64,000 nt of DNA, taken from NCBI GenBank assembly GCA_002633025.1, contig NMRB01002526.1:1-64000 (forward strand), in the 5' to 3' direction. The notes beneath the pieces are model-generated. The model was not told where the DNA came from, searched no databases, and saw only the letters and a list, made by a program, of their open reading frames with translations. Each line of letters opens with the position of its first letter. Position 1 is the first letter of the stretch. Made by a program: the position numbers and the translations under genes. Shown here one piece after another: positions 21,196-32,015 of the stretch. This stretch comes from Notospermus geniculatus. Its lineage: Eukaryota > Nemertea > Pilidiophora > Heteronemertea > Lineidae.

Positions 21196-21710
21196 GAGTC
21201 ACCTTAAGATGACAGGCACTACACGTAGATTGTACCGTAGTGTCACGCACAACACAGTGCTGAAGTAGGCCTACCTCAGCTTCCCCACCTCAGCCTAACT
21301 AGAGATCAGTTACACGTATACATGTATATAGCGGCCCTTGTAATATTCACAGCCAAGCAGCTGACACAGCTGACCTAGTTATGCCAGGCAATTAACCTAT
21401 CCTACACCGCTGGATTCAATCTAAGTTGAGTTCAGCCTATCCTACATTCATCGCACAGAATGTATATCATTCTCAGGCCACACGTCGCGAAACAGGAGTT
21501 TATTTCATGTTGACTTGCTGGGTCAGCTTTGTTACCTGCGTAGTTCATGTGTAATAATCACTGGCCAACTTGGGATGAGATGGTGGGGATGAACATTTGC
21601 TGGAATGGCTTTGATACTCCACCGATTCAGGCGTATTCTCTCAGGGGTTTGTGTGCGGCGACGAAGGTAGCGAGCACTAAGAACGCCTGATGTTCTCAGG
21701 ATGCAAATAA
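21068..21710. repeat. Inverted repeat pair near the gag-like gene
   Basis: About 70 bases at 21070-21145 (ATCCTGAGAATATCAGGCGT, CCGCAGACAAACCCCTGAGA) are the inverse complement of 21637-21710 with a few mismatches. The enclosed 490 bases include the gag start. Inverted repeats are a feature of DIRS elements, but spacing here is short, so a MITE is also possible. Confidence 0.45.
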
Positions 21711-21939
21711 GGGGAAACTGAAACAGGTACTCTGCCCATCAAAGTCTTCCTCTGGCCACCAATACTGCTGTCTGAGGTGATTAATCTCAGAAAAGGAATC
21801 TTTGGGAGCCCTCAGACAATAGTACATTGAGTCTGATACAACACAGGCACATTCTCACAACTAAAGGTGTGACTTGAGAGGGAGGCTGGTGTCTCACTCG
21901 GCATAGGGTCGTAAGCATTTCCGATGCCATCCCGTTGTT

Positions 21940-22627
21940 GATTTATTAGTGGACATTGTGAGCGTGCATGCCACTGATGTCTGGTTTGTGGCCTGAGAAT
22001 GCTTCGACTGCAGTCATTTCGAATGTTGTTGTAGCAACGGTTCCGTATGTAAGCTGCAACCATGACTGCATAAGTCCACAGGGGCTTGGGCAATTTTGAC
22101 TGCAATAACAGACGCCTTGCCATTTCAAAGATTGTACGCCAGGACCTTTCTACTGTCCCGTTCTGATGTGGGGAGTAGAGAGCTCACTTCTGGTGTTTGA
22201 TGCGGTTCTTTACCAGCAAACTTTCAAACTCTTCAGAAGTAAACTCACCACCATTGTCACTCCTCAAGCACTTCGCAGCAGAAAATGGAGTTGACTCTAC
22301 AACACTCTCAACAGTGCCAAACGGGCCAACATCAGCAAGATACTTCAAAGTAGCTTTTGCAAAGTCACTCTTCTGTTTCAAGAAGTAAATCATGATGAGA
22401 CCGGAAAAGTCACCAACGAAGCTTAGGGCGTATCTGAAACCCTCTCTTGCAACTGGTTCGACAGGACCAGCTAAATCACAATGCACCAACTCGAGTGGTT
22501 TCGTTGCTCGTTCATCTGGGAGTCGGTTTCTTGACTGGATCATCTTACCTTCGAGACACATTCCACAGTCAATGTTTCTCTTCCCGCTTATTGTCATACC
22601 GTCTACGACACTTACCAATCTCACCAC
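21940..22627 (-). pseudogene. Ty1/copia integrase region
   Basis: The frame carries the Cys pair IDCGMCLEGKM, the first catalytic Asp in LVHCDLAGPVEP, the second in LRSDNGGEFTSEEFE, and, after one in-frame TGA (22184-22186), the Glu in SPHQNGTVERSW. It continues with RRLLLQSKLPKPLWTYAV and AAYIRNRCYNN. A frameshift near 22010 moves to EAFSGHKPDISGMHA. Order and spacing are those of a copia-type integrase core. One stop and one shift inactivate it. No reverse transcriptase or LTRs were seen. Confidence 0.85.
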
Positions 22628-22679
22628 ATCTCCGACGTTGCAACTGAAACATATCCGTAGGAACCCATGGATCCTACAG

Positions 22680-22810
22680 GTCTAATTGGGCTAGATGAGT
22701 ACAGTCGTAATGTAACCAACCTTTGCAGAAAGAGCACTGAATCATTGTATCATTGTCAATTTGGTCACATCCGTTGCAGGATGATGAGACTGCACTCTTG
22801 TGGTGGTTGT
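22680..22810 (-). pseudogene. PHD-like zinc finger fragment
   Basis: The frame reads SSCNGCDQIDNDTMIQCSFC and KGWLHYDCTHL. Two Cys pairs and W-x-H-x-x-C give a PHD-type finger, closer to intact than the one at 16830-16985. It adjoins the copia integrase but is not a copia feature, so it likely belongs to another element. Confidence 0.55.
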
Positions 22811-22829
22811 CTGGAAGACACGTTCGAAG

Positions 22830-23538
22830 ACTAATGCGGTGATCCACTGACTTACGACGAGTTTACGATCAGTTGGCAACTAGCTCACGAGACGGCAGTC
22901 GTGAACGAATCGCAAACTCGTAAACTAGTCGTCAACTGATCGTAAAGAAATGAAGTGACGTTGAAGCTGATCCACCAAAAAAATACGTCTCGTACAGACT
23001 CGACTTTGTTTCTACATGTACGTCACCAGTAGGCTAGCCTAAGGCTATTATGTGTACATGTTCATGTACAGCTGTACCATGCATAAGGGGCACAGTCCGC
23101 GTGAGCTACTGCGAAACTAATGTATTAGCCCAGCCCTGCATACCACGATATATAAATACACACAGCACACCTGGATGACCTAATTTCTGTCCGCAGTGAA
23201 GTACACCTGACTGCGGACAAGATTTTGCAGTAGCTCATGCGGTGTGTGTCCCTAATGTGTGTACCGCCTGCATGTCTAGGCCGGCCTAGGGCGGTCGGGC
23301 CTATGCCTATGCCTTTTCCGTACCTGGCACATCCAGTTTTCAGCAAAAAAACTTAAAAGCAATCGGCTTCTTATGCCTGATGGAGTATCCAGGTGCTTCT
23401 TTATCCCAAAGATGTCGTGCTTCTTCGTATAGGTCAATCAACCTATCCTCTTTTTGAGGCGTCCAGGGAGCATCAGTGCACAGGCCACTGAAACAAAGTC
23501 AAAGGGTGGGTTGAGTGGTTGGGGTTACTGACAACACC
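22830..23538. other. No gene; short inverted words
   Basis: Near 22860-22945, ACGATCAGTTG and CAACTGATCGT, plus repeated CTCGTAAACTAG/ACGAGTTTACGA words, form a partial palindrome. The rest shows no coding motif. Confidence 0.35.
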
Positions 23539-23573
23539 CCCCCCCCCACACACACACACACACATACACGCGC
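23536..23573 (+). repeat. C-run and CA microsatellite
   Basis: A run of about thirteen C residues followed by about nine CA units. Confidence 0.8.
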
Positions 23574-23589
23574 CGAGGCCGCGAGTTAC

Positions 23590-24095
23590 ACTTCCTACCA
23601 TTACCAATGGTATTGTTATTCCAAGTGATATTCTTGTCATTTCACAATTTCTGGGGTCACTGGCGCTTTCCTGTCCTTCACCTTCATTCTCTTTGTTTGT
23701 GTGGTTCTCATCAGTTGCTGCATCTAGGGGATTACACCCCACTAAAGTTTTCCAAAGAGAGAAGATGCACAAAGGTCAAGACAACGTAATGCACCCTCGG
23801 TACCTCTAGCGCCGAGCTGGTGTATTACCCGTCATTTTGCCGTTGTGAGCTAAGCATTATGCTGGGGGTAATGAATAGGAAGTCAACTTGCAGAAATTCG
23901 CAAATTTTCGACCCAAACCGGGGTCTTCAGTCGGGCACTTTTCCGCACTAGATTTCAGAAAACTAAAGTTTTCATTCAAAAACTCATCCACACGTCCATG
24001 ATTTCTTTGCTTTTCCGTGAGATGTTTGTTGTATGATGTAAAAACACCTTTAGTCAACTGGGCGAGTTCTTTTGCATTGAAATCTTTTCCTAAAA
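23590..24095. repeat. Second copy of the 19225-19560 segment
   Basis: It shares the ordered blocks listed for the first copy and adds about 100 bases containing TTCGACCCAAACCGGGGTCTT, which also occurs near 3640-3680. That extra piece looks like an inserted short repeat. Confidence 0.55.
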
Positions 24096-24355
24096 TACAA
24101 CTCTAGTGTTGTGCGGTGGGTGCAACCTTTGGGTCAACACACCTCTTTGCTGTATTCAATCAAATACTTTACTAAGACTCACAGCCCTCAGTAACTTCCT
24201 ACGTTCCAATGGCCTGATGAAATCCAACTCTTCATCTTCGAGATCAGAGGGCGAAGAAGACCCAAGTTTTACAAGTCCTTCCTTGCAATTATCAAGTGCC
24301 TGCTCATCCCAGTTAGGAAAAACCCGCTGTAGCAAAGCATCAAGTGAGGATCCTT

Positions 24356-24372
24356 GGGGGGGGGGGGGGGGG
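24356..24372 (+). repeat. G17 homopolymer
   Basis: A run of 17 G residues. A similar G run occurs near 17740-17752. Length is likely unreliable. Confidence 0.8.
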
Positions 24373-24599
24373 AACTATTGCAAAAGACCCCCAGCAAATC
24401 TCAGCCTGTATGGTCAGAGAAGGGGAAACAAAGTGCAGGCAGAAAATGTAACAGAACCTATTCATGAGCATGGCTGGATGTTTACTATGCCCGATAATTC
24501 CATGTGTCCAATTCCATTCTCGGCTAAACACAAGAACCCAGCAGTGATAACGCGAAGCGAGCAAATAGCTTTTATGTGGGTCACGTCTATGGCAAGCGG

Positions 24600-24890
24600 A
24601 TTGTCCAGTTATTCAAAAAACCTATATTTTTGCACTAAAACCTAGTTTTCTGCTGCTAAAACTTAGTTTTTGTGGATAAAAAATATAGGTTTTTTGACAA
24701 AAACTAACAAGTTTTATAGAAGAAAACTTAGTTATTTTGCTTCATAAAATGTAGGTTTTTATCAAAAACCTGTATTTTATGGCAACAAAAACTGGTTTTA
24801 TGCCAAACAACCCCCATTTTATTGACAAAAATATAAAATATAAAAATATAAAAATATAAGTTTCTGCACTGAAATGTCTAGTTATTCCAT
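24600..24890. repeat. AT-rich degenerate repeat
   Basis: Words such as AAAACCTATATTTT, AAAACTTAGTTTTT and their complements recur at about 30-base spacing. The block ends at TATAAAAATATAAAAATATA and truncates the adjacent element copy at 24891. Confidence 0.55.
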
Positions 24891-25119
24891 AAAACTAAGT
24901 TTATTATCTGTAATTGGCCTCCAGGAGGCGTTTTGTGTAAAATTTCAATCCACATGATATCAGCCAGTGTTTTCAAAGTCACAGCCTGGTTGAGGCTTAT
25001 GCTGAAAAATTTTGAAATGAGAGGCTGTGGATAAGCAATTTGTTTGAAATCAATCATTTTACATTTGACAGATATAATATGTTGAAATTTCAAGCGAATT
25101 TAGCTGACCATGTCTGTGA

Positions 25120-25652
25120 TGAACATTTTGTGTAAGTTGGTCTGTTACATGTTGATCTCTGTAGAAATTGGGAATACACAATTAGTCCATCTCGGATGTT
25201 TGGAAGTCCACAACAGTCTTGGCGTCCTTCGCATAAGTTATGGTGAAGACGTCATCGTACGACAAAAGATACTCATTAATATCCTTTGGATCTGTTAGTT
25301 GGAGAGATCAATGATGTAAACACCTTTTGCTGAAGGTAATATTCAGATGAATATTTGATGAAATGACTTGGAATGTAGCTGTGCCTGCGTACAGCGATTT
25401 CATTTTGGCGACTTTTTGCTGCGCTTTGCAATGGCGACATTTAAGCGTGAGAATGTCGGAGGTTTCAGACAAGTTGTTGAAACCTCTGCAGGCAACACAC
25501 ATGATCTGTTTGTTGACATCAATGGCAAGTAGCTCAACTTTAATGGTTTGAAAAAGTGGAGCGTTGTTGGCATTCAGTGCCAAGAAGTCAGTAAGCGGGT
25601 CGCATAATTTAACCTCGGTCAACGGTGTCGTTGAGAGGTGTTTCTTTCCCAT
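25120..25652 (-). CDS. RPA-like OB-fold protein, C-terminal domain, copy 2
   Basis: A start-like Met at 25652 opens MGKKHLSTTPLTEVKLCDPL. A Cys4-type ribbon follows: IMCVACRGF, then LKCRHCKAQQKVAKMKSLYA, then the strand TATFQVISSN. This is the layout of the C-terminal DNA-binding domain of RPA1-like proteins (zinc ribbon inside an OB fold). The frame changes near 25310, and the last strands (SYGEDVIVR region on the other strand) lie at 25120-25300. It is nearly identical to the copy at 35000-35566. A role as an element-encoded ssDNA-binding protein is inferred. Confidence 0.55.
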
Positions 25653-25666
25653 CTAGGATTTCACTT

Positions 25667-25950
25667 TTAAGTGAGTCCTCTGCCTGACCTCACATCATCA
25701 TCTGTAGCCAACCATTCTTCTTCACCTCCTCTGCCTGACCTAAAATCATCATCCGTAGACGACTGTCGTTCCTCACCGCGTCCTCTGTCCGACTTCACGT
25801 CATCATCTCTACCCGACCGTTCTGCCTCACCACCTCTGCCTGACCTCACATCATCATCTCTACCCGACCGTTCTGCCTGACCACCTCTGCCTGGCCTTAC
25901 GTCATCATCTCTACCCGACCGTTCTGCCTGACCAACTCTGTGTGACTTCA
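25667..25950 (-). repeat. 51-bp minisatellite upstream of the RPA-like ORF
   Basis: In the minus frame it reads variants of RSGRGGEEEWSATDDDF and QAERSGRDDDVRSGRGG, 17 residues per unit. Units diverge more here than in the 35585-35989 array. The frame runs into a stop just before the RPA-like Met, so it may be 5' untranslated or out-of-frame sequence. Confidence 0.7.
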
Positions 25951-26506
25951 CGTCGCCATCTCAACACCAAGAGCCATCGCTTCATCCAGAATTTCAGATA
26001 TGCTTGCTTGCTTACCAGCAACAGTTTGATGGACACACACCAAACAACAAACATCCTCATAATTTCATTGATGTCGGGTCTTTCATTAGGCTCAAAATTG
26101 ATGCATAGATCATTCAAACACACCCATTGCACCCCAGTGTTTGCGTCTCATGTCCTTGTATTTTGGAAGACTGGACGGTTTCTCTTTTTTCTTCCGCAAT
26201 CGTTCAGGACTCTGTTAAGAAAGGAGACCGCCTCTTCTCAGAACATATGGCACAACATTAATTCTGTGGAGACGTTTCCCACGGCTGGTTCTTCATTAAT
26301 GTGTTTGATTTTAGCACGAGGAGTAGAAACTGGGTCTTTTACACACTTCTGAGACAAAGAGATTGAAGTCATTTCATTTCTGCTGCTTATTGGAGATAAA
26401 GAATCTGTATTCTGTTCAGAACGTCCATCTGTACCATCATCACCTGGTAAATCCCCCATGTCCTCAGGACTAAGTTCAGGATTTTCCTTGTATACCTTTT
26501 GCGACT

Positions 26507-27080
26507 TCTCTCAAAGCCATTGTTAATTTTGTTCCTGTTGTTGGAACCAGTGATACCTCTTTTTGTTTTTTCCACAAATTTGCAGCCAGCATGAAAACCT
26601 TGCTATGTGATGCCTTTCTGATTGAATAGAATGTGGAATCTTTACTGCTGTTTCTGAAGTGGGAACATGATTCTGGTACAAATTTACCAGTTCCTTAGGA
26701 TCACTTCTTTCAGTATCAATGGAAAGGAATGCATACAAGTGTTTGCAAAAGTATGGCTGTCTCTTCGTAATAAATGCCATGCAGGTACAAACTCACAATT
26801 CTCTTCTCTCAAAGCCATTGTTAATTGGTTCCTGTTGTTGGAACCAGTGATACCTCTTTTTGTTTTTTCCACAAATTTGCAGCCAGCATGAAAACCTTGC
26901 GATGTGATGCCTTTCTGATTGAATAGAATGTGTAATCTTTTCTGCTGTTTCTGATGTGGGAACATGATTCTGGTACAAATTTACCAGTTCCTTAGGATCA
27001 CTTCTTTCAGTATCTATGGAAAGGCATGCATACAAGTGTTTGCAAAAGTATGGCTGTCTCTTCATAATAAATGCCATGCA
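26507..27080. repeat. Tandem duplication (~290 bp) in the copy B tail
   Basis: TCTCAAAGCCATTGTTAAT through AATAAATGCCATGCAGGTAC occurs twice in direct order (26507-26790 and 26805-27080) with a few substitutions. Copy A has a single version, so the duplication is specific to copy B. Confidence 0.75.
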
Positions 27081-27559
27081 GGTACAACTGACAATTCAGC
27101 ATTACATAAATAACACCAGCCTCATACAGATACTGTAAATCTTGTGGCGCAATTCCAAAAATGACATCACTAAAAACAGAGCCGCATCTTGTCGCTTTAA
27201 TTCTGCAAGCAGTGATCGTGATTTCGATATAATATCATAGCAGTGATCAGTTGTGATTTGTGAAACCAACTGAGAAAGAGAGTCATTATTTTGTGGCTGC
27301 AGTTGGAATGATAGCATCAAACATATTGTATCATCCTCATCTTCGTCCTCAATATCAATTGTGGCCTTTCTACTGAAATTTTCAACAAAATAGAATGAAT
27401 CAGGTACTTCAAAGATTGCTACTTGCACTCCTGACAATTTTCCAATTTTTGTCAATATCAGAAGAATGCACATATTACCATTTTGGACAATTTCAATTCC
27501 TCTTCTAGCTAATGCAGTTGCTTTAACTAATACTACAGATGGGCGAGTTTTGCTTTGTC

Positions 27560-28286
27560 TGACGTACTTTCATGTGCGCGGAGACGTTTTGCACCTGAGA
27601 ACCTGTCGCGTGTCAACTGGTCACCACCAATCTGGAATTTGTCACTGGGTGTGACCGTCTTTCCAGCACTGGTCAAGACATCTTCTACTGTGTTCGTAGA
27701 AATCGAGGGTGTCTACAACGTCCTTGTACTTCTGTTCATTTTTCAACTGTACTGGTAGTGGCATGACTTTTGTTTCATCTGCCAGCAAATTTGTGTATTT
27801 TCCCTCGATATATTTAAGGACAACTGGCTTCAGAAACTGAAATGCTGGCACCAGTTTTGTGACAACTCTTGCCATAGGTATTGCAAAGTTCCTAAATATG
27901 GCAGGGATGTCCTCCTCATTAGGTAAATAGTCCTGAACTGGTGTTGTGATAGTCTCTCAGTGGTACTACTCAGGACAATTCAGAAAAATCACAGTTCTGA
28001 ACCAGTGCTGCCGATCCGAATGCGTGTTGTGGCTTTTACGATCAGAATGTTCATCATGAACTGTCATTTTCCAGTTGACATTACCACCAATCGGCCTCAA
28101 CCTCCTTCCATCAACAACATCTTTGATGAGCTCCTGGTTGAAGTGTCCTCCTATTATTAATTCAACAAGATACACAGTTCTGCTGTAGCTCACGCAGACA
28201 TCCTCGTGCCCTTTTTTCATAAGGTATCTCACAAAACCGACTTTCCTGTTTCCTGTATGGGAAGCCTTTTGTTCCACATCTGACAT
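27560..28286 (-). pseudogene. DUF6589-like region, copy B
   Basis: A frame from Met 28286 reads MSDVEQKASHTGNRKVGFV, then TVYLVELIIGGHFNQELIKD and RRLRPIGGNVNWKMTVHDE. The G-x-N-V-N-x-K block followed by a charged HDE segment fits the start of DUF6589 (usually I-x-GDN-x-x). It continues through LLADETKVMPLPVQLKNEQK to IGGDQ near 27600 in a shifted frame. Here GDN is GGN, and the copy has several breaks. Confidence 0.5.
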
Positions 28287-28299
28287 GAACTAACTTACA

Positions 28300-28850
28300 C
28301 AGCATTTTTGCCTTCGCACTCGGCAAACTGAACAAATGGTCCACAAGGGACTCCACAGCCATATCGTAAGTAAAGTCGCACTAGTTCAACTTCATGTAGA
28401 CTACCGTATTTGGATAATTGGCGACAGCGTTGTATGCATCCTCGGTTGAATACTTGCCTCCAGTTGTGGCTGGTCTTCTTTTCACATTGTAAGTTATATT
28501 CTCTCAGTCAATATTGGCAGTCACTGTGGCACAGTCTTTCATGCAGAGATGTTTCGCAATGGCTTTCTGGCATTTCACAGTGGCAGTTGCCGTCAGGGCC
28601 AGATATTTTGCTGTGGGAAAAGTGAATGTGAGCTTTACCAGCTTCTGAAATGCAGGTCTAAAGTCATGAACCCACTCCACCACACAATGGGCCTCATCTA
28701 TTACTACTGCAGGTAATTTCTTCTGTCAAGGACAGCAATTGTGTCTTGGAAACATGCACTTGTGAGGTTCTCAAACATGTCAAACTGCTTTGGCTTCAAC
28801 CAACTAAAAGCAGCACCATCAGAAAGGGTTTTCTTTGGGGTGAAATCAAG
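28300..28850 (-). pseudogene. RecQ-like helicase fragments, copy B
   Basis: The same ordered blocks as copy A are present: LKPKQFDMFENLTS and QDTIAVL, direct passage to the PAVVIDEAH segment without a Walker A motif, the TATAT motif III, then a second-lobe segment and AVESLVDHLFSLPSAKAKM. Frameshifts divide the blocks. The shared loss of Walker A ties all three copies to one defective ancestor. Confidence 0.55.
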
Positions 28851-29404
28851 CAAAATAGGGGCTTGGAATGTTTTGGGGGTGAAAGATTTAAAGATAAGAT
28901 AGATCCATGGACTGAGGACATTGGAGGCATGATTTTGGGCTCGGTGGAAATAGGTCGCCCAGATGACTTGGGAAGTGGGAAGTTGAGGGGGTGAAAAATG
29001 TATGAACGCTTTCTTGCGTGAAGATAAATTCGCGGTGTTCCATCCAAATACTCGTACCTCCTGTGTGATACTTGCCATGCGTAGAGGGTGTACCTTTTCT
29101 CAAGGAAAGCCTTTTCCAACGAATGGTTACAATGTTGCAGTCCACTGCTGTCAACCACATCAACTAATTGGCACCAATCGTAACGAATTACCGGACTGAT
29201 GCTATTTACATAAATGAATGCACATACAATCAAGCGTTCAAAATGATTGAGAAGTTTCTTCTTTCCGTGTCGTCACAACCCCAACACAAACATCGAATTT
29301 GTCAGTTAATGCAGATTACACCCCTGGTGGAAAAATTTCGAACAATTTGCCACTACAGTACGTGAGGAAAAAATAAGCAACACAATATGTCAGTTAAGCA
29401 GCGA

Positions 29405-29537
29405 ATCCACTGTCGCGATTTGGGCTTGAGACGAGGTTACGGTCCCTTGCGATCGCCTTATATGGGAATCGGAAGTCCTTATAAGGTAACTGCAAGGGAA
29501 CGCAACCGCGTCTCAAGCCAAAATCGCGACAGTGGAT
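29405..29537. repeat. 133-bp hairpin-forming inverted repeat
   Basis: ATCCACTGTCGCGATTTGGG and its inverse complement mark the ends, and the match continues almost to the centre (CGCCTTATA/TATAAGG). A single-stranded form would fold into one long hairpin. It is a MITE-like palindrome with no clear target duplication. Confidence 0.65.
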
Positions 29538-29832
29538 CAGTTGCTTTACACTTTCATTTATTTATCTGGACTGTGTAATGGGGATTTTTCATTTTATCTT
29601 ATGGAATATGCCCCTGGAGAACAGAATGTAGGTCAAATCGCGGAAATTTTTGGTTCTGTTTCGAGCCCTCCCTTGGGCCTAACACTCCACCAACTGTCAG
29701 GGCCGGGTCCCGGGAAGTGACTTGAAGAGTGTGTTGAAACAGCGCACCACCGGGTCCATCAGGACATTCATTGCAGGGTAGAGGACCGAAATTGGTCTAC
29801 CGATCACTGATGCTAAAGCTTGTATAGTCCAA

Positions 29833-30620
29833 TCAGTTGCCAAGAGCGCAATCAATGCAAGCTCGATCGTAGTCTACATTGTGAGCCTGCCACGAGTAGT
29901 CACCTTCGTACCGCTGCCTGTACTCTCGTTCGTTTCTAATCATCTCCCCCGTACACTCCACGCGGAGTCTTCCAGCTAATCCTTCGCTGCCTGTCAGTGC
30001 CAGTGAAATGGAGTTGAACAAACGATGGGGTGTATAAAAACGAAGACCCAAAAAGAAACTGATCTGGATCGGTAGATACAAGGTCATTTTCTTCTTTGCC
30101 ATTTCTAGTTCAAATAAGAAATCTTCAGTTTCCGACGACTCTACCCAGATTTTTCTAGTTCTGTCAATTTCCTGAAACGTCTTTTGTTCACCATTGTATG
30201 GGCTTCGTGTCGACCTTTCACATAAACGATTTCTTTGTGCTTGGTCTTGTCCATTATCATGGATCCATAGCTCGAGTTCTCGATCAATTTCATTGTGTCG
30301 GCCACAATTATTATAGCCTAGTCCGGGCTGGTGTCCCCTTTACTCCTTGCATCTCTCACTTCATCGATAAAGCATTTAAAACAGACCTCCCGATCGTATT
30401 CGACGATCTCGTAAACCTTGTTTTAAATACCACTGGAGAAGTGGCATTGCCAGGAGAATCTTCTCCCCGAAGAGACTTCCAATAAAGCTGACGGCGAGGT
30501 TTTTTTGAAAGTTTTAATTTCTCAACATGCTGTTGCGTGCTCTCGCTAATTTCATCGAATGGAATATCAATATTCTTAATGATTGGAGCCATCTCCGAGA
30601 AACGTTCCATTAGGTGATCT
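29833..30620 (-). pseudogene. Protein-primed family B DNA polymerase fragment (Polinton-like)
   Basis: The minus strand carries, across three frames, PFDEISESTQQHVEKLKLS, the segment ILLAMPLLQWYLKQG, VEYDREVCFKCFIDEV, ADTMKLIENSSYGSM and, lower down, MAKKKMTLYLPIQISFF. The K-x-x-x-NSSYG block is motif B of family B polymerases, and the whole order fits the DNA_pol_B_2 type used by Polinton/Maverick elements and related viruses. Motif C (DTDS) is not visible. At least two frameshifts and stops (for example before the ADTMK segment) make it a dead fragment. No integrase, protease or capsid gene is near. Confidence 0.65.
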
Positions 30621-31010
30621 TTAGGTGATTCGTCCCTATTAGATTCATCCTCAGACTCAATGGATGATCAACTATTGTGGTCATCATCCTGGACACAATG
30701 GATTTGAGGAAGTCACCACCCAGCAAACTCGGTTTTCGGACCTGAAAGAAAAAGTTGGTTTGATTCACATGGACGTATATTAACATGTTAACTGAAAGAC
30801 AGCCAACAATGAAGTGGAGATGCTGCGCATGATATTGGCATCTTCAAACCCGGACAAATTTGAATACTATAGATAACAAGCCTAACGGCAACAACGGTTC
30901 GCTGGCATGAGGCCGAGGGCGAGGGGCATTGTACTGTAAATATCAGTCAGCGCCACCATCTATGGCCAGAGAAACCATTGTCTGGCCATGCTTATCAGGA
31001 AGTTGTTATT
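30621..31010. other. No gene recognised
   Basis: No motif or structured repeat is visible; short frames only. Confidence 0.35.
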
Positions 31011-31141
31011 GGGGAGGTTGAGATCAGCGACTTATCACGGATCATTACGTATACGGATCGAAATGTACACAAAATTCGTCCTCGCTGTACAGAATTCTAT
31101 CCGTATAAGGATCCGTGATAAGTCGCTGATCTCAACCTCCC
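31011..31141. mobile_element. 131-bp MITE with long TIRs
   Basis: GGGAGGTTGAGATCAGCGAC and its inverse complement form arms of about 45 bases around a short centre. TATT flanks both sides (31007-31010 and 31142-31145), a likely 4-bp target duplication. It has no coding potential. Confidence 0.6.
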
Positions 31142-32015
31142 TATTATTGGAAGCCACGAGCATCCTAATTAAGATGTCCTACTTTCCCCTGTGTTGTGAG
31201 ACCTGAATACAGGCACTATGCTACTGTATGTTTATTACCATGACCTGATTCTTCCATGAACACACGATCGATGTACACCGGGTATACACAGCGGTCAGGA
31301 AAAATGTGGCCAACACGACTGTCCAAATGTCCAAGTATTTGAATTATCAATAAAGCATGGAAATTGTTGCTACCCATGAAAGAATGAGTTGAAGTATAGT
31401 GCCTTACCTAATGAAGGGTTTAGTAAAGGTATCACAATGGGTCAAACTTCTCAAGTGATGAAAAGAATGTCCACCATTTTTACTGTGCAACACTGGTCCC
31501 CTGCCTTTTACAGCAGCTCAACTATGGGCCTACATTACAATAGGGCTCGAGGACAGAGGACCAGCATGAAAATGCATCCTAAATTATCTCGTCATTTGCT
31601 CCAAAAATCGTCAAAAATTACCAAGCCGATTATATTATTCAAATTGCTTACCACGGGACACGATTTCACGCCAAATAATTTGCTATTGCGTCTATAATCA
31701 GTAGATTACGTGAATGGAAAAGGAGAAAATGGAGGAGAAAAATTGACCCACTTTTAAAAGTGTGATGATTTTAGTGGTGCGAATGCCTCAAGGCCAGCTC
31801 ACCAATATGCCAATAATGTGTATATGAGGCAAACTATCCTCAATAAATATGTACATGTATTGACCAAAAAGTAGCCAGAAGAGCATCAAATGAACGGCAA
31901 GGCAGATCAACATCTTCACCATCATTGTCCAATGGATCTTCATTGACCTGCACCTGGCGTTCCTCTATCCGTCAGAGTCGCTCACCTTGCTTTTTTTGTT
32001 CTTCTTGCATTGCAA
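31142..32015. other. No gene recognised
   Basis: Frames of up to 102 codons on the plus strand (31389-31697) show no motif and are interrupted by AT-rich sequence. No repeats stand out. Confidence 0.3.

Larger units (their letters stand above)
24891..25950 (-). mobile_element. Truncated copy of the RPA-like unit at 32.8-35.99 kb
   Basis: From 24891 to 25950 this matches 33785-33963 joined directly to 34997-35950: 5' minisatellite, RPA-like ORF, short spacer and the region before the transposon ORF. It lacks the 1033-base insertion present in the other copy, so it shows the original empty site at 25085-25090. It is cut at 24891 by the AT-rich repeat, so the transposon ORF itself is missing. 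Confidence 0.7.
25970..29330 (-). mobile_element. Copy B of the RecQ-like/DUF6589-like unit
   Basis: Order on the minus strand is N-terminal region (about 29000-29330), RecQ-like fragments (28300-28850), DUF6589-like region (27560-28286), then the tail with the kinase-like end (25911-26132). Copy B lacks the 5296-6107 insertion seen in copy A. It has a tandem duplication in the tail. It joins the minisatellite of the RPA-like unit at about 25950-25970 without an obvious target repeat. Confidence 0.6.

Noticed and set aside
25671-25880. Ser/Pro-rich plus-strand ORF over the minisatellite (also 35585-35896)
   Set aside because: Open only because the 51-bp unit is a multiple of three and lacks stops on both strands; it is antisense to the charged repeat.
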